From Flaveria trinervia (lineage: Eukaryota > Streptophyta > Magnoliopsida > Asterales > Asteraceae), in contig CM046444.1 in assembly GCA_025506515.1 (NCBI GenBank), positions 68,737,068 through 68,801,067 of the forward strand: a DNA stretch of 64,000 nucleotides, given 5' to 3'. Of this stretch, positions 1 through 12,350 are shown one piece after another (within the stretch, counting starts at the first letter, position 1; the number at the start of each line of letters is the position of its first letter). The position numbers and the translations under genes are program-made. The notes under the pieces were generated by a model that saw only the letters and a list, made by a program, of their open reading frames with translations, was not told where the DNA came from and did no database searches.

Positions 1-1640
1 TTTTTCAAAACAATCCCTTATAAAATGATGTCTGATCTCTATATGTTTGGTCCTAGAGTGCTGGACTGGATTTTTGACAATGCAAAGAGCTGAAGCACTA
101 TCCATTAATAATGGAGTCTTAGTCTCTGTAATGCCATAATCCAAAAGTTGGTTTTGAAGCCAGAGTACCTGAGATGTACAGCTTGTAGCAGCAATGTACT
201 CTGCTTCGCAGTGGATGTAGCAACTGAGGTCTGTTTCTTGCTCTGCCAAGAAATCAAGCAGTTGCCTAGGAATTGACATCCACCAGAAGTTGATTTCCTG
301 GTCAACTTACACCCTGCATAGTCACTGTCAGAAAAAGCAACTAATTTACCAGAATGTCCGGTAGAATACCATAAACCTAGAGATGGAGTCCTTGCAGATA
401 TCTAAAGATCCTCTTGACTGCAATCAGATGAGACTCTTTAGGTGCAGCCTGAAATCTAGCACAAACACATGTAGCAAACATAATATCTGGTCTAGAAGCT
501 GTTAAATACATAGGACCCAATCATACATCTGTAAAGTGTTTCATCAACCACTTTACCTTTTTGATCTGAGTCCAGTTGTGTGGTGCTGCTCATGGGAGTA
601 GAACAGGGCTTACAGTTTTGTAAATCAAACTTTTGCAAAAGATCTTTTGTATATTTGGACTGATGAATAAAAATTCCATCAGCCTTTTGTTTGATTTGCA
701 ACCCCAGAAAGAACTGTAGTTCTCCTATGGCACTCATTTCAAACTTCTGTTGCATCAACTTTGTAAGGCATCACACAACTTGGATCAGAAGATGCACAAA
801 AATGATATCATCTAATAAATTTGAACAAGTAGATTATGCTGCCCAGTTTTCTTAAAATAAAGTCTTGTCTATGGAGCCTCTAGTGAAATTGTTTTCCAGA
901 ATAAAGTTTGATAATGTCTCATACCAGGCTCTGGGAGCTTGTTTTAACCCATAAAGAGCTTTATCAAGCTTATACACCCAATTAGGATGTTTATTGTCCT
1001 CAAAGCCTGGAGGTTGACATACATAAACCTCTTCTTTAACTTTTCCATACAAAATGCATTTTGACATCCATTTGAAAGACTTTAAGGTTTTGATAAGCAG
1101 CATAAGCTAAAAACAATCGAATTGCTTCCAGTCTGGCTACAGGGGCAAAGGTTTCATCATAATCAATACCTTCTTCTTGTGCAAACCCCTGAACAACCAG
1201 TCTGGCCTTGTTCTTAACAATAAGCCCATTTTCATCAGTTTTGTTCCTAAACACCCATTTAGTGCCTATTGCACACTTACCTGGAGGTAGAGAACCAGTT
1301 CCCACACTTGCTGTTTCTTGAACTGAAGAAGCCCAAGCTGCATGGCATCAACCCATCCATTGTCCTTTAAAGCAATGTGATAATTCTTTGGCTCTTGCTG
1401 ACTGATGAAGAGAGCATAGAAGCAGAAATTTGACAATTGACTTCTTGTTGATACTCCAGCAGTGATATCACGATGATTTGAGACATAGGGGATTCTTCAG
1501 ATCTTGATACACAATGAGATCTGTGCAAGTGTTTGTAGCCGGCTCAGCAGAACAGATGGTGATGGTAAATCATTTCTTGAAACCAATCAGTGGATGGTAA
1601 TTCAAAGGAGGTTGAATTCGAAGAATCTCATCAGCATTTG
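1..1640 (-). pseudogene. Element A reverse transcriptase and RNase H, frameshifted and cut by window edge
   Basis: This is the C-terminal half of the copia polyprotein. The minus strand shows the RT start (GTKWVFRNKTDENG, near 1270), FAPVARLEAIRLFLAY, YGLKQAPRAWYE near 930, FFLGLQIKQKADGIF near 690, and the RNase H start (LISWQSKKQTSVATST) near 255. Compared with element D, one base is missing at about 814-815, inside the codons for the catalytic YVDD, so the active site is out of frame. Other frameshifts lie near 1040 and 530. The RNase H is cut off by the window edge. The reading frames between breaks are still easily recognised, which suggests fairly recent decay. Confidence 0.85.
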
Positions 1641-2560
1641 TTGTGGATGGTGCTACTGGCGCTACAGGAACAAGGTCTAGCTGAGTCAGGCAGCTGATCA
1701 CTAAACCTAAAGAGGTGAGTACTGCAATCATCATCATCATAGCAGTACCACCAGTGGTGAACTGTTGACAGGAGCAACAGCAGGAGTTTGATAAGGAACA
1801 TATTGCAGTATGTCCAAATCAAATAACTCCACAGGACTTTGTGGAATCTTGTCCTTTGGAGATTCATAAACTTAACATGTAGAGTTTCTTCAACCATCTT
1901 GTTCTGCAGTGAGGACTCTGTATGCCTTGCAAGTAGATGAATAACCAACAAAGTATCCTGCATCCACCTTAGGAGCGAATTTGTGGAGTTGATCCTTTGT
2001 GTTGAGAATAAACAGGGACACCCAAATGCTTTGAAAAATGAAATCAGAGGAGCCAAATGATGGAGAACTTCATATGGAGTCTTCATCAACCTCTGATTTA
2101 CTAAAACTCTATTTTGCACATAACAAGCTGTGTTGACAGCTTCGGCCGAAAAGGTCAATGGCAAACCTGAGTCAGCCAGCATGGACCTTGCAGCTTCAAT
2201 GAGGGTCCTGTTCTTTCTCTCCACTACTCCATTTTGTTCTGGAGTCCTTGGAATGCTGAACTACCTTTTGATTCCCTTGAAAGATAGAAGTCATCAGTGT
2301 ATGATTCTGAACTCAGTTCCATTATCACTCCTAATACACTTGACTGGAAGGGAATACTGCTTCTCAATGTACAGCACAAAGTGGATAATCTTCTGAGCAG
2401 CCTCATCCTTTGAATGTAGAAAGAAAGTCCATACAAATCTGGAGTAATCATCCACAATTACCAGACAGTATTTCTTCTTTGCCATGCTCATTACTCTCAC
2501 AGGACCAAATAGATCCATATGCAGTAATTGCAAGCAGGCAGTGGACTTGGACATTCAATA
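1641..2560 (-). pseudogene. Element A integrase, frameshifted
   Basis: The retroviral integrase core would insert the cDNA into the genome. The minus strand shows LLHMDLFGPVRVMSMAKKKY, then DDYSRFVWTFF (first catalytic Asp region), CIRSDNGTEFR (second Asp), and ERKNRTLIEAARSMLADSGL with the third acidic residue just upstream. At least two frameshifts break it, near 2290 and 2225. The tail carries an Asp run (near 1735) that also occurs in element D and belongs to the linker before RT. A Trp seen in D (LPLTFWAEA) reads Ser in A. Confidence 0.8.
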
Positions 2561-3161
2561 GGAGGAAATGAGACCTTGTGCTGTTTTCCTTTTAAACAAG
2601 CAGTGCAGGTTTCATCACAGTGGAACTCCTTTATTGGTAAGCCTCTACTAACTATTGTGGCTAAGCTGATTCATGTTTTTGAGATTAACATGACCAAGCC
2701 TCCTGTGCCACAGTTTAGATTCTTGAGAAGAGGCTTTGGAAATAGGCAAGGATTGCCTTTGAGATCTATCTTCTTAGAGAGATCTAAGGCATACACTCTT
2801 CCTGTCCTGTTGGCTTTCAGGAGAGTGTGATCATCCAACACCTTGTCAATCAAGTGCAAAACTTTGGATGACAGAATCCTACAGTTTTGACTTGTGAAAA
2901 GAGCAACATGGCCTTTATCACACATTTGACTGACACTCAAGAGGTTGTACTTGAGATTTTCCACATGATTAACATCATCAAATTTGATTTCTCCATTGGA
3001 GACAAAACCCTTACCGATGATGTAACCCTAGCATCATTGCCAACAGAGACAAATCCCTTCTTTCCTTGAGAGTAGTCATGAAGAAGAGAGATGTTCCCAG
3101 TCATGTGCATAGATCCCCCACTGTCTACATACCAGATGCTACTTTGGCATGTTGAGGAACC
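2561..3161 (-). pseudogene. Element A protease and GAG-pre-integrase domain
   Basis: The aspartic protease would cleave Gag-Pol. The motif WYVDSGGSMHMTG (catalytic D-S-G) lies near 3115 on the minus strand. It is followed by the conserved segment NLLSVSQMCDKGHVALF near 2930 and the GAG-pre-integrase zinc region (CxxC) near 2620. A frameshift near 3030 separates the D-S-G from the rest. The domain starts just after a TGCAG that follows the gag stop, as in D and B2. Confidence 0.8.
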
Positions 3162-3177
3162 CTGCAATAATAAACAA

Positions 3178-6007
3178 TCAGTTAGTTTTAGAGACCCAAA
3201 CCTTTTTGGTTTTGGGCCTGGTCTCATCAATAGATGGTAAACTAACATGTTTATTTGTAACAACAGCCTGAGAAGAAGAAGATGGTGTAGAAGAGGAGTC
3301 CTTTGGCTTAGACCTCCTTTTCTGTGGTTTCAACATAGGGAATCTAGTTGGTTAACTCTACCCAACAGATGTTGTACCATCATCACAGCTGTGTCTGATT
3401 TTGTGATAAAGTTTTCAGCTCATCAGACACATTATAGTGGAGTTAGATAAGTCCTATGTTGCACCTTCTTCTTTTGAGCACCCTCAGCTGTCACCTGTTT
3501 AACTCCTTCCTTTTTGGATTTCTTTAAGGACTTAAGGGTTACAGGATTTGATGTTGCTGATACAAATGTGGTCTCAAACTCAGTTTTCATTTTTACCATT
3601 TTCTCATTAATTTCTTCTTTTTGTTTGAGTTTGGAACCTCTTTTGTACCAACAATCATCTGTAAGATGATTGAACAAACCACATACTACACATGGTTTCT
3701 TCTTCATCTTAGGTTGATCATCAACTAAAGATGGTGAAGCAACAGAAGACTTGTTCTTCAATGCTTTGGAAGCATTGGTTGCTTTCTTGACAACCTCTTT
3801 AGTAGTCTTCAAACTCTTTCTACTGCCAGTTTTCTTCTCTTCAGTACTGACAGCAGTTGAAGTTTGAACTTCAGATGTTAAATCCTGCTCTCCAGTCCTT
3901 TCAGGACCTTCAGGATTAACTCCTGAGTTGATCAACTTATTGATCATGTGAATGTCAGCATTTTGACCATCAACATCAGCTGATAGGTTCAAAGAGGCTT
4001 GATGCTGACTGCTACTTCTGATTGTGCTGTATCAGAAGGTAGATCACATGATGTGATGGATTGGTTATCACTCTCACCATCAGATTCTACCTCTGCTCTT
4101 GGGGTAAAATCTGTAGGTGGAGCAGTAGTGTGATTGTAGCCAATTCCAAACTTCACATTTGAAGCAGATTGCTTACTAAGAAGCATTTCAAACCTTTGCA
4201 TGATTGTACCCATCTATCACACTCGACCTGGGTAACTGCAAGGGTTTCTTTGAGATCTTTGTACTTCTCTAGAAGTACATCTTCTCTAGCCTTATCATCA
4301 ATTATTTGGCAATTCAGTTTATAAACCTCATCATTTTTATCTTTGAGCACAAACTCAAACTCAGCTTTGTTTTGGAAATTATTTGTTCTAGCTCAATGTT
4401 TTATTAATTAAAGCTACATTTGCTTCTCTAATGGAAGCAAATGCTGCTATGCATTGTTCAGAACATAATTTGGCTTTTGCCTCAGAGGATACCTGTGATA
4501 TGAGGTGTAGAGGCATTGGAAGATGAAGTATCAGCAGACTCCAAAGCCATAAGAGCTAGATTTCCAAAGGGACTGTCACCACCATGTTGACCAGCACCTG
4601 AGAACAGTTGATCATGACCAGACAAGTCATCTGGTAAACTGCTCCAGTCAACAACTCCTGGGGTGAAGAAGCTGTGTGTTGTTGATTGAGGTGTTGATGA
4701 GATAGGGAAGGCTGAGGTTCTGGTAATGCATGAGGTTGTGGTGTCATAGGAACTTGAACTTGATTTGACTGTGGCATGTAATAACAAGGGTACTGATATG
4801 GCATTTGACCCTAAGGAACAAAATATGCCGGAGATTGTTGTTGAGGATGATGACTAGATGTGACAGGATGTTGCCCTCTGTTGTTGTTGACTATTGCCAG
4901 GAAAAGTCACAAAGGGTGCAGTAGAGTTAGATCCAGTTGATCTACACTCTCTTGCAAAGTGTCCAAGCCGTTGACATTTGTGACACCTCAACTTGCTCTT
5001 GTCAAAACAACTTTGGTTTTGCCAGAAGTCCTGGGAATTTTCTTCCAGTTCTTTTGTAGAACTTCTGAGATCTGATATTTATCAAGGCCATTTGGCTCAA
5101 AATATCCATCTCTTCTAAGTCATCATCAGCAATCCCCTTGAGATCATCCATGATGAACATAGATTGTCATTATTACACCCAGTAAACTGACCATCAACAC
5201 TTACAAATGCAGAATCAGAAGTGCTTGAAGAGAAATTAATATGCTCATCATACTGGCATTCAGATGAAGCATATTCTGACTCATGACCCACCAAGGCAGT
5301 GTTGCCTTGTATAAAGTCTTCAGTGAGCTTTCCAGATGAAGACAGCTTCTCTTCTGTTCTATCTCTCTCTCAAAAGTGAGCAATTCCCATGGAGTTGGGT
5401 GAGAGATAGTTTGTCCAAACTTGCACTGGAGCGTAGGACAATAGTATATGTGTCCATCTCTCAGGCAGTGATCTGAGAAATCTGTTATTCATCTGAATAT
5501 TGGTGTATTCAAGTTTGACCATTTTTAGTTCAGAGATCAAACAAGAAAACCGCTCATATTGTTGAGTCAGTGTCTACCCTTTCTATGAGAGAATGTCTCA
5601 TATTGTTGGGCAAGAATTTCTCTATTATTTGCCAAGACCTCATCTGTTCCTCCAATTGTTCTTTCAAAGCAATCCAGAGGTCATGGGCAGTTTCATGATG
5701 CATTAGCCCAGAATAGATTTCATTGGGCAATGCCATGGCCAGAATCCATGGGCTTTTGCATCAATCTCAAGCAACTTCTTATCCTCATCTGAGTATTGCT
5801 CCCTCCTCTTCGGAACCATTTGATTGGTTTCGGGTTATTCACCATAGGCTTGTGTGGACCATGTACCACTGATGTCCAACACCCTGCGCTGTTAACAGAC
5901 AGGTGATGGAGCATACGTCTTTGCCATATGTTATACTCATTCCTAACTAGCATAGGTGGCTTGGTTGAGGAACCAGTATTGTGAGGATCATTGGAAGGAG
6001 TGGTCAT
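3178..6007 (-). pseudogene. Element A gag, frameshifted, with two zinc knuckles
   Basis: This is the capsid/nucleocapsid protein of the element. The start at 6007 (MTTPSNDPHNTG) is the same as in element D. The N-terminal copia Gag domain (LVRNEYNIWQRRMLHHL) is followed by a CCHC region near 4990, a Gln/Pro/Ser-rich part, a coiled-coil-like segment (about 4150-4440) and a second knuckle near 3690 with the form CVVCGLFNHLTDDC. Frameshifts occur near 5880, 5560, 5200, 4810, 4210 and 3990. The stop that closes gag is TGA at 3178-3180, where D has TAA. Confidence 0.8.
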
Positions 6008-6225
6008 TTCAATTCAAAAACAGTTTAGTTCAAGTTTTAAAAAGTTTTAGACAAACCACAACAAACTCATGAGAACCAAGAAAAAGATCTCAGGATGAAT
6101 GAGCAGAAATACAGAAAATTCAATCTCTAAACCGTTTCTTGCAAAAACAAAAGCTAATTCAATCAAACTTAGATCTTGAATAGCAGTTTCAATGATCAAT
6201 TATTAGATCGATCAATGATTAACCT

Positions 6226-6237
6226 GCTCTGATACCA
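6226..6237 (-). other. Primer binding site of element A
   Basis: The minus strand reads TGGTATCAGAGC, a perfect match to the usual plant copia primer site complementary to the 3' end of initiator Met tRNA. It lies two bases from the 5' LTR. Confidence 0.9.
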
Positions 6238-6239
6238 TT

Positions 6240-7128
6240 TGACAGGATCAGAGATCACAAGTTTGATGTATCAGAATACAAAGCAGCGGAATACAGACTA
6301 GAATTAGACAAATTGTAGCAAGCAATCGATACTTGTAAGCATTAAGATCGCATACGGTTATAGGGAGAGAATATGTATTTCTGATTTCTAGGAATGTTTA
6401 TAGATGTAGAATATTTCTAATCAAATCAATCATTCATTCCATTCAATTACTCATTCCCCCACGATTACAATAGGTTGTCACCTTATATAGAGTGCAACAG
6501 TCACTGCTGTTATCACGGAAAGTGACAACTGGCAGATCCAATACAAAAATAACTAATTCTTAACAAACTACTGAAATGTTCACAACTACTGAGAACATAT
6601 CAGTATGTTAAGTACAAAATATAAAACTACTGAAACTACAACGACTGAAGAACAAGCTCTTCAGTCGTTTTACAAAAAAACTACTGAAAATAAAAATATA
6701 AAACTACTGATATCACAACTACTGAAGAAGTACTCTTCAGCAGTTGTGACAAACTACTGAGGCTTCAGTACTTGATCTTCAGACTTTGACCTTCAGGGTT
6801 TCATCAGCTGATGTCATCAGTAGATATCATCAGCTGATGTCTTCAGTCTTTGTCTTCAGACTTTGTACATCAGTTGTTGATCTTCAGTACTTGGAACTCT
6901 TCAGCTGTTGTACTTTAGTACTTGGTCTTTCAGCTTCAGTACTTGTGTTCTTCAGCTGTTGTACTTCAGCACTTTGGTTTTCAGCTGTTAAGGCTTCAGC
7001 ACTTGATCTTCAGCTGTTGTAGTCTTCAGCACTTGTCAAACTACTGATGAGGCTTTCAGCAGTTGTTGTGATACCATGTGGGACTTAGAGGTTTTCTGAT
7101 CTTGGCTCATGGTTCTTTTGGTCCAACA
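6240..7128 (-). repeat. 5' LTR of element A
   Basis: It is bounded by TGTTGGACC and CCTGTCA on the minus strand, the same termini as the LTRs of element D, and is 889 bp long. The start of the primer site fixes the inner edge. A TATATAAG box lies at 6482-6489 on the minus strand. The upstream part (about 6590-7065) is a dense field of CTTCAG/CTGAAG and ACTACTGA motifs. The outer edge abuts element B leader sequence at 7129. Confidence 0.92.
6482..6489 (-). promoter_or_regulatory. TATA box in 5' LTR of element A
   Basis: The minus strand reads TATATAAG at the position matching the TATA boxes in both LTRs of element D, downstream of the repeat-rich U3 part. Confidence 0.65.
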
Positions 7129-8020
7129 ATATACGATTTCACAATTTTGTTAAGAAAAGTCTATGTACCATATGATTGTATGCATTCAACCATATGGACC
7201 CTTTGGTTCTTATGATAAAACCCATTTTATTTTGCAAACCATTAACCTTTTGTAGAACCTTGAATTTGCTTAATGTTTGAGAACCAATTAGTCATTTTAT
7301 AGTTTGTTTTAGTTGATGGTTGTAATCACATCAAAATATTCAAAACAAACATCATCATATGCATTCAACCAAACATTAAACAAAACATTCAAATATGCAT
7401 CAAACAAAGCATACGAAATTGAGCACACTTGTTAGCCAAAACAAGTGTGTCAAATGGTCTTGTCCTAAGGGTAAGAACATGACACATGGTTGACCCAAAG
7501 ACTCCCACTTGAATCCATAACTTCAAGCATCCTCTTTGTCCATCTTTTTCTTCAAGTCTTGATCTTGAGCTTCCTTACAAGATATGTATCCTAATACATT
7601 TTACTAGTAAAGATAAACTCTAATCTATTTATTACAAACCATGTGAATAAATAAATTACAAGACTAGACTTGAAACAAAATTAATTATTACATGCCCAAA
7701 TGAATACAACATGACAATCAATCATACAATCCAAGTGGTCTAGGCTTTGTTATGCATAAACAACAACAATATATCCAAACATACATAAGAAGTCGTTTTT
7801 GGCAGCCCCTTAAACCCATTGTTTTTGGCCAACATAAACCAAGAAAATGGGTTTTAGTCCAAGCAAACAATAATCTTATAAACTAGAGTTTTAAAGATCC
7901 TAATATGCATAATATAGCATCTTTAAAACATCAAAGGGGGCACCAAAATAGCCCTTTAAACCCACGGTTTGGGCTGTCCAAAAGAAAGCAAAGTGTAATA
8001 CAGTATGCATATGTATAGTG

Positions 8021-8033
8021 GCTCTTGATGCCA
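8021..8033 (-). other. Primer binding site of element B
   Basis: The minus strand reads TGGCATCAAGAGC, a near match to the Met-tRNA copia site TGGTATCAGAGC, immediately inside the 5' LTR. Confidence 0.75.
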
Positions 8034-8034
8034 T

Positions 8035-8936
8035 TGTTGGGATTTTAACATGTTTATCAAAGCTTCATACAACATGATTTATATGAAAACGCAGCGGAAT
8101 AATATTTGAAACATATTAAGATCTGATTATAAAACCCATTTTATAAACCCCAAGCCATGGATCTTTATACATAATGCATACAAATGTAAAACAACAAAAC
8201 AAGGAACTACAACCTTGTAGCTACTTAACCCGAGCTTTAAGATGAGAAGGATGGTGATGATCTTGAAGGCTAGATTCCAACAAGCAATCCTCAAGAAGAT
8301 AATACCCCAAGCACGTGCAAAACACCTCTCTTTGCTAGGATCGAACACCAAGTTGTAGTCTCTCTTCCTTGTGAAGTTTTCAGCCAAGAACCAAAACTTG
8401 AAGCTGAAAAAATCTTCTTCTCTTGTTCAAATCCGAAAATCTGAAAGAGAGAGAGAGAGAGAGAGAGTTGCTTGTGTAGGTTGAGTGTATGTGTTAAAAT
8501 GATTGAGTAGAAGCTAATGCATGTGCTTGGAACAATAAAAAGCATCCCAAGACATACACCAAGGGGGCGGCCGAATGGCTCCCCTTTTTCTCGCCAAAAT
8601 TCAATTAATCCTTTTAAGGAATACACTAGAAATCAAACCTTTTATAAAATTGAACCACTTTAATTTTATAACACAATACATATGTATTTGTCATTCTTTA
8701 ACTAATTTAACAATGAACAAATAATCCCTCATGAACAAATTAATACATATAATAATGTTCATCTACAAAAGCAATAATTTAGAAAATCCAATTTTCTAAA
8801 TTGGTGTCACTTATTATTTGTATGATCTTATCAACAAATAAATTTTCTTTCGGTGTTTGTTTGGCTTGTTATTGGGTATGACCCGACTTGGATCATATCA
8901 CACTAGCCACATCAATTTAATATGAATCTTGGGCAG
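8035..8936 (-). repeat. 5' LTR of element B, outer end uncertain
   Basis: The inner end on the plus strand is TGTTGGGATTTT, next to the primer site. Similarity to the LTR start of element E can be followed to the CTTGGGCA near 8935, where it stops before the expected terminus, so the last 10-20 bp are missing or altered. An (AG)11 run lies at 8446-8467. The LTR is about 0.9 kb, like the E LTR. Confidence 0.7.
8446..8467. repeat. (AG)11 microsatellite
   Basis: Uninterrupted AG dinucleotide run inside the LTR of element B. Confidence 0.95.
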
Positions 8937-8944
8937 ATCAAATC

Positions 8945-9156
8945 TTTTAATGTTTTCATTAAATCAAACCCAATACGTAACACGAACCACAGGAATGACC
9001 CTTGAAATCATTCACTTCTACCCAAAACTTATCCATAACACTCCACAACCAACTTCAAACACTCTTGTCTTAAAAATCTGCATGTTAATGCTAATGACAA
9101 CTGTCGATGCATAGAATCCTTATTGACCCTCAACGCAACGAAACTTGGTGTAAATG
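8945..9156. repeat. Dispersed repeat copy 1, ending at TGTCACACCCC
   Basis: This stretch (with GTTTTCATTAAATCAAACCC and CTTCTACCCAAAACTTATCC) recurs at 24371-24570 with few changes. Both copies run directly into TGT(C/A)ACACCCC. The last 45 bp also resemble 23955-24000. It contains no plausible gene. It may be a fragment of an unrecognised element. Confidence 0.7.
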
Positions 9157-10948
9157 TGTCACACCCCGGGCCCGAGATGTGTGGAACGTCACTGAATAGT
9201 AACTAAACAAATATGGCAATGGAAACCAACCATCAAAAGTACAAAAGGAGAGGCATAACATGACATTACATTCCACAATTACTTGGCTGTAAAAAGCTTA
9301 GCCCGAACATAGAAAGATAACATAGGTAATTAAATACAAGTTTGTTTCATTGTTCCCAAATTACTTTAGATTTAAATTGTTCCAAATGGTTCAAAATCAT
9401 CACTAATGACATGGGTCATGGTGCTAGGTTAACCAAAGTTCTACACGAGCTAGACTACCTTCATGTATTACCTAAAAATGCTCAAAAAATTGTTTCAACT
9501 AATAGTTGGTAAATTCAAATTCTTAAAGTTAAAAAAAGGATTCAATAGAATCTAACATTTTATTTAAAAGTCATAGTTGTTGTGGAGATCACAATCAACA
9601 CTACATTTAGCCTCGACTAGCCTCTTCAAAAATTATGTTACCGGTTAAATCCCATTGCAAGAACTGAGCCTCAAATTAGTGAACCATACCTGCCAGATGG
9701 TTCACCATTGTATCTTATGAAACCTCTTACATGACAAAAACGACCCCATAGGATCTTAGTGTGGTACCCTTCCTGTTCATCATGGAAGGCACTGTGTGGG
9801 GGGGGATTCCCCAAGTAGATCTACCCATATAAACAAGCAGTTCACACAAGAATTAATGACTGTGATGCAAATATCAGCACGTATCAACATTACCACAACA
9901 TATCGATTTATAATATAGCACATAATAGATCAATTTAAATTGATCATGATTCATCCCAAAACAATAGTAAAAATGGAACACTTGAACTCACCTTAGTAAC
10001 AGGAATAAGTCTTGTGAACAGATAATGTGATTCGGTCCTAGCACCCTAATCAACAAGATTCATGAAATAAGCTATGTGCTCAAGGGTCATTATAGGTATA
10101 TTTAGTTGTTTGCAGTCAAAAGGGGTCGTTTTTAGTGAGCTTACAATATTTACACTTTTGCCTCCTTAAGTTTCCAAAATTTATAGTTTTCACCCTATGT
10201 TTTTTTCCTTCAAACTTTCACCAAAATATCATATTTGGGGGTTGAACCTACTGAAATAATGTGATTTTCATAATTTTTAAGTCTCCTATTCTATTTTAAC
10301 ATTTTATCTAAAATCACCCGGTTTAGACTCATTATTGTTGAAAATTCCACATGAACCATATTTTAACTCAAATAATCACCAAATCCGGTTCTCATCACCA
10401 AAATATTTAATTTTCGAGCCTGGAATTCTTTTCAAAAATGCTTTAAGTCTCTGTATTCTACTACTTTTATGGATTTTACCCCTTCACAGGTCCGAAAAAT
10501 GGTTCACTTTGCCACAACTATGGATTTTATCGACCCGAGCACACAAGCTAATATTACATTATTAAAAGTTTACTAAAATCTCTAAACGTCAATAATAATC
10601 ATACTAATGGTAATGAAAATTTTCTCTAAAACACTTGATTAAAATTCTAGGTGAAAATAAATAGTAGAATCAATTAGAACTTATAATATATAAGCTGAAA
10701 TACATAGTAAAATTCTAGGTGCATGGCAACTGTCCAGGCGCACGGACACTATTCGGGTGCACGAGACTTTGACGTAATGCACACTGATCCAAAATTCCAG
10801 TGAAGCTTCTAGGAACATGAGCACTGTTCATGCGCATGGGCACTATTGAGGCGCATGGACACTCTTCAGGCATATGACTTAGACAAGCGCCCATACTTAG
10901 ATTCTTGCACAACTCATAACTTACCTTGGTTCCAAGGGGGTTGTTACA
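9157..10948 (-). repeat. 3' LTR of element G
   Basis: The plus strand runs from TGTCACACCCC to GGGTTGTTACA, so the minus-strand LTR starts TGTAACAACCCCC and ends GGGGTGTGACA, 1792 bp. A purine-rich tract just inside (minus GGTGGGAGAA) fits a polypurine tract. Between 10718 and 10890 short motifs of the form GCGCATGGACACTATTCAGG recur several times. A G8 run lies near 9797-9806. Confidence 0.8.
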
Positions 10949-10962
10949 TTCTCCCACCATTT
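10949..10962 (-). other. Polypurine tract of element G
   Basis: The minus strand reads ATGGTGGGAGAA directly before the LTR start TGTAACAAC. It would prime plus-strand DNA synthesis. Confidence 0.65.
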
Positions 10963-11009
10963 AAGAACTTTCATCCACTAATTTTTCTTCACTTAGACTT
11001 TTAAATCGC

Positions 11010-12350
11010 TTGCTTGATAAGATGCAGGTAATCCATCCTCATTTCATCTTCTCGTTCCCACGTGAACTCAAGTCCTCGCCTAGAGTTCCACCTTACTTTT
11101 ACGTTGGGTATGTGACTTTGCCTAAGCGTCTAGACTAGTCTATCAGTGATCTTTATGGGTTCCTCAATGAATTTTAACTTGATATCAATTTTGGCTTCAT
11201 TCGTTGGCAATTCCAAGGTTTTGGCAACTAGACACTTTTTCAGGTTGGATACATGGATGGTGTGATGTATATAACCTAACTCTTATGCTAGCCTTAGTTG
11301 ATATGCTACTATACCAACTCTTGCATATATTTTGAAAGGTCCAATGTACCTTGGGCTTACCTTCCCCTTTTTGCTGAGTCTTACAGTTCCCTTCCATGGT
11401 GCATCCTTTAATATCACCCTATCACCTACTTGGAATTCTAGTGGTTTTCGTCTTCTGTTGACATTATTCTTTTGACGATCTCTGGCTGTTCTTAATATGA
11501 TGTTTTATTTTTCCTATCTTGTCCATGGTGTCTATTATAATGTTGGGTCCCATCACTTAACTATCACCGACTTCATTCCAACTTAGTGGCGATCGACATT
11601 TCCTGCCATACAGGGCTTCGTACGGGCTTACTTTAATACTTGTGTGATAACTGTTATTGTAAGAGAATTCTACTAGGGGAAGGTTTTTATCCTAACTTCC
11701 ACCAAAGTCAATTACACAAGCTCTTAGCATTTCCTTCAAGGTCTAGATAGTTCTCTCATAATGCCCGTCAGTTTGAGGGTGGTATGTAGTGCTTAAGTCT
11801 AATCAAGTCCCTAGAGTCTGTTGGAAAGACTTTCAAAATTGTGAAGTGAAATGACTGTCATGGTCAAAGATAATTAATAGTGGTAGTCCATGCCTGGTCA
11901 CTATTTCATCTATGTACAGTCGAGGTAATCTTGACATGTTGTAATCCTCTCGGATGGGTAAAAAGTGGATTGACTTGGTAAGTCTATCCTCAATCACCCA
12001 CATAGCATCATGTCTACATGAGGTTCTAGGTAATTTCATGACAAATTCCATGGTGATATTATCCCACTTTCATTAAGGGATTTCAAGATGTTGTAGGGTC
12101 CCTGGCACTTTTTGATTCTCAGCTTTGACCATCGCACAAGACAGACATTTTCCCACATAATTGGTTATCGATTTCTTGATACATTTTATCGCTCCCAGGT
12201 TGTATCAAGTATTTGGATTTGTGGCCTTCATCTAGAATTATCTCCTTAATTGCTCTATGTTTTGGCACCCACATCCTTCCTTCATATTTATATAGTACAT
12301 GTTGGCTCAATTCTAATCGTTTTTCCTATTAGCTCCTCTTCTTGTATCTT
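11010..12350 (-). pseudogene. Element G integrase with chromodomain-like tail, broken
   Basis: The minus strand shows the integrase core: KLPRTSCRHDAMWVIEDRLT and IHFLPIREDY near 12000-11950, IVTRHGLPLLIIFDHDSHF near 11860, the GPFKI/RVGIVAYQLRLA region near 11310, and at the end VRWNSRRGLEFTWERED near 11070, which has the form of a chromodomain tail in plant chromoviruses. The upstream zinc-binding part (12310-12120) is badly eroded. Several stops and frameshifts break it, near 11380, 11830 and 12120. Confidence 0.8.

Larger units (their letters stand above)
1..7128 (-). mobile_element. Element A: SIRE/Maximus-like Ty1/copia retrotransposon, cut by the window edge
   Basis: Going leftwards on the minus strand it shows a 5' LTR (6240-7128), an initiator-Met-tRNA primer site, a gag starting at 6007, protease, integrase, RT and part of RNase H, which runs off the window at base 1. 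Gene order PR-INT-RT-RNase H is diagnostic of Ty1/copia. It is a close relative of element D (41836-54298), which serves as the guide for finding its breaks. Many frameshifts mean no functional polyprotein. It interrupts the leader of element B. Its 3' LTR, and any additional ORF, lie outside the window. The SIRE/Maximus assignment rests on RT and RNase H sequence style and is an inference. Confidence 0.9.
7129..8936 (-). mobile_element. Element B: copia leader plus 5' LTR, body off-window
   Basis: An LTR (8035-8936) and primer site are followed leftwards by about 890 bp of leader, then interrupted by element A. LTR and leader resemble those of element E at the right end of the window: the stretch around the GACCCGACTTGGATC block and the long leader with purine blocks and AAACCC motifs. 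Coding parts must lie left of the window, beyond A. I see no ORF of interest in the leader (7129-8020). Confidence 0.75.

Noticed and set aside
6786..7022. Plus-strand ORF in the LTR of A (and the minus ORFs at 41826 and 53188)
   Set aside because: They are produced by the CTTCAG repeats on the wrong strand of the LTR.
10335..10565. Plus-strand 76-codon ORF in the LTR of G
   Set aside because: Inside an LTR, opposite the element's direction, with no recognisable sequence.
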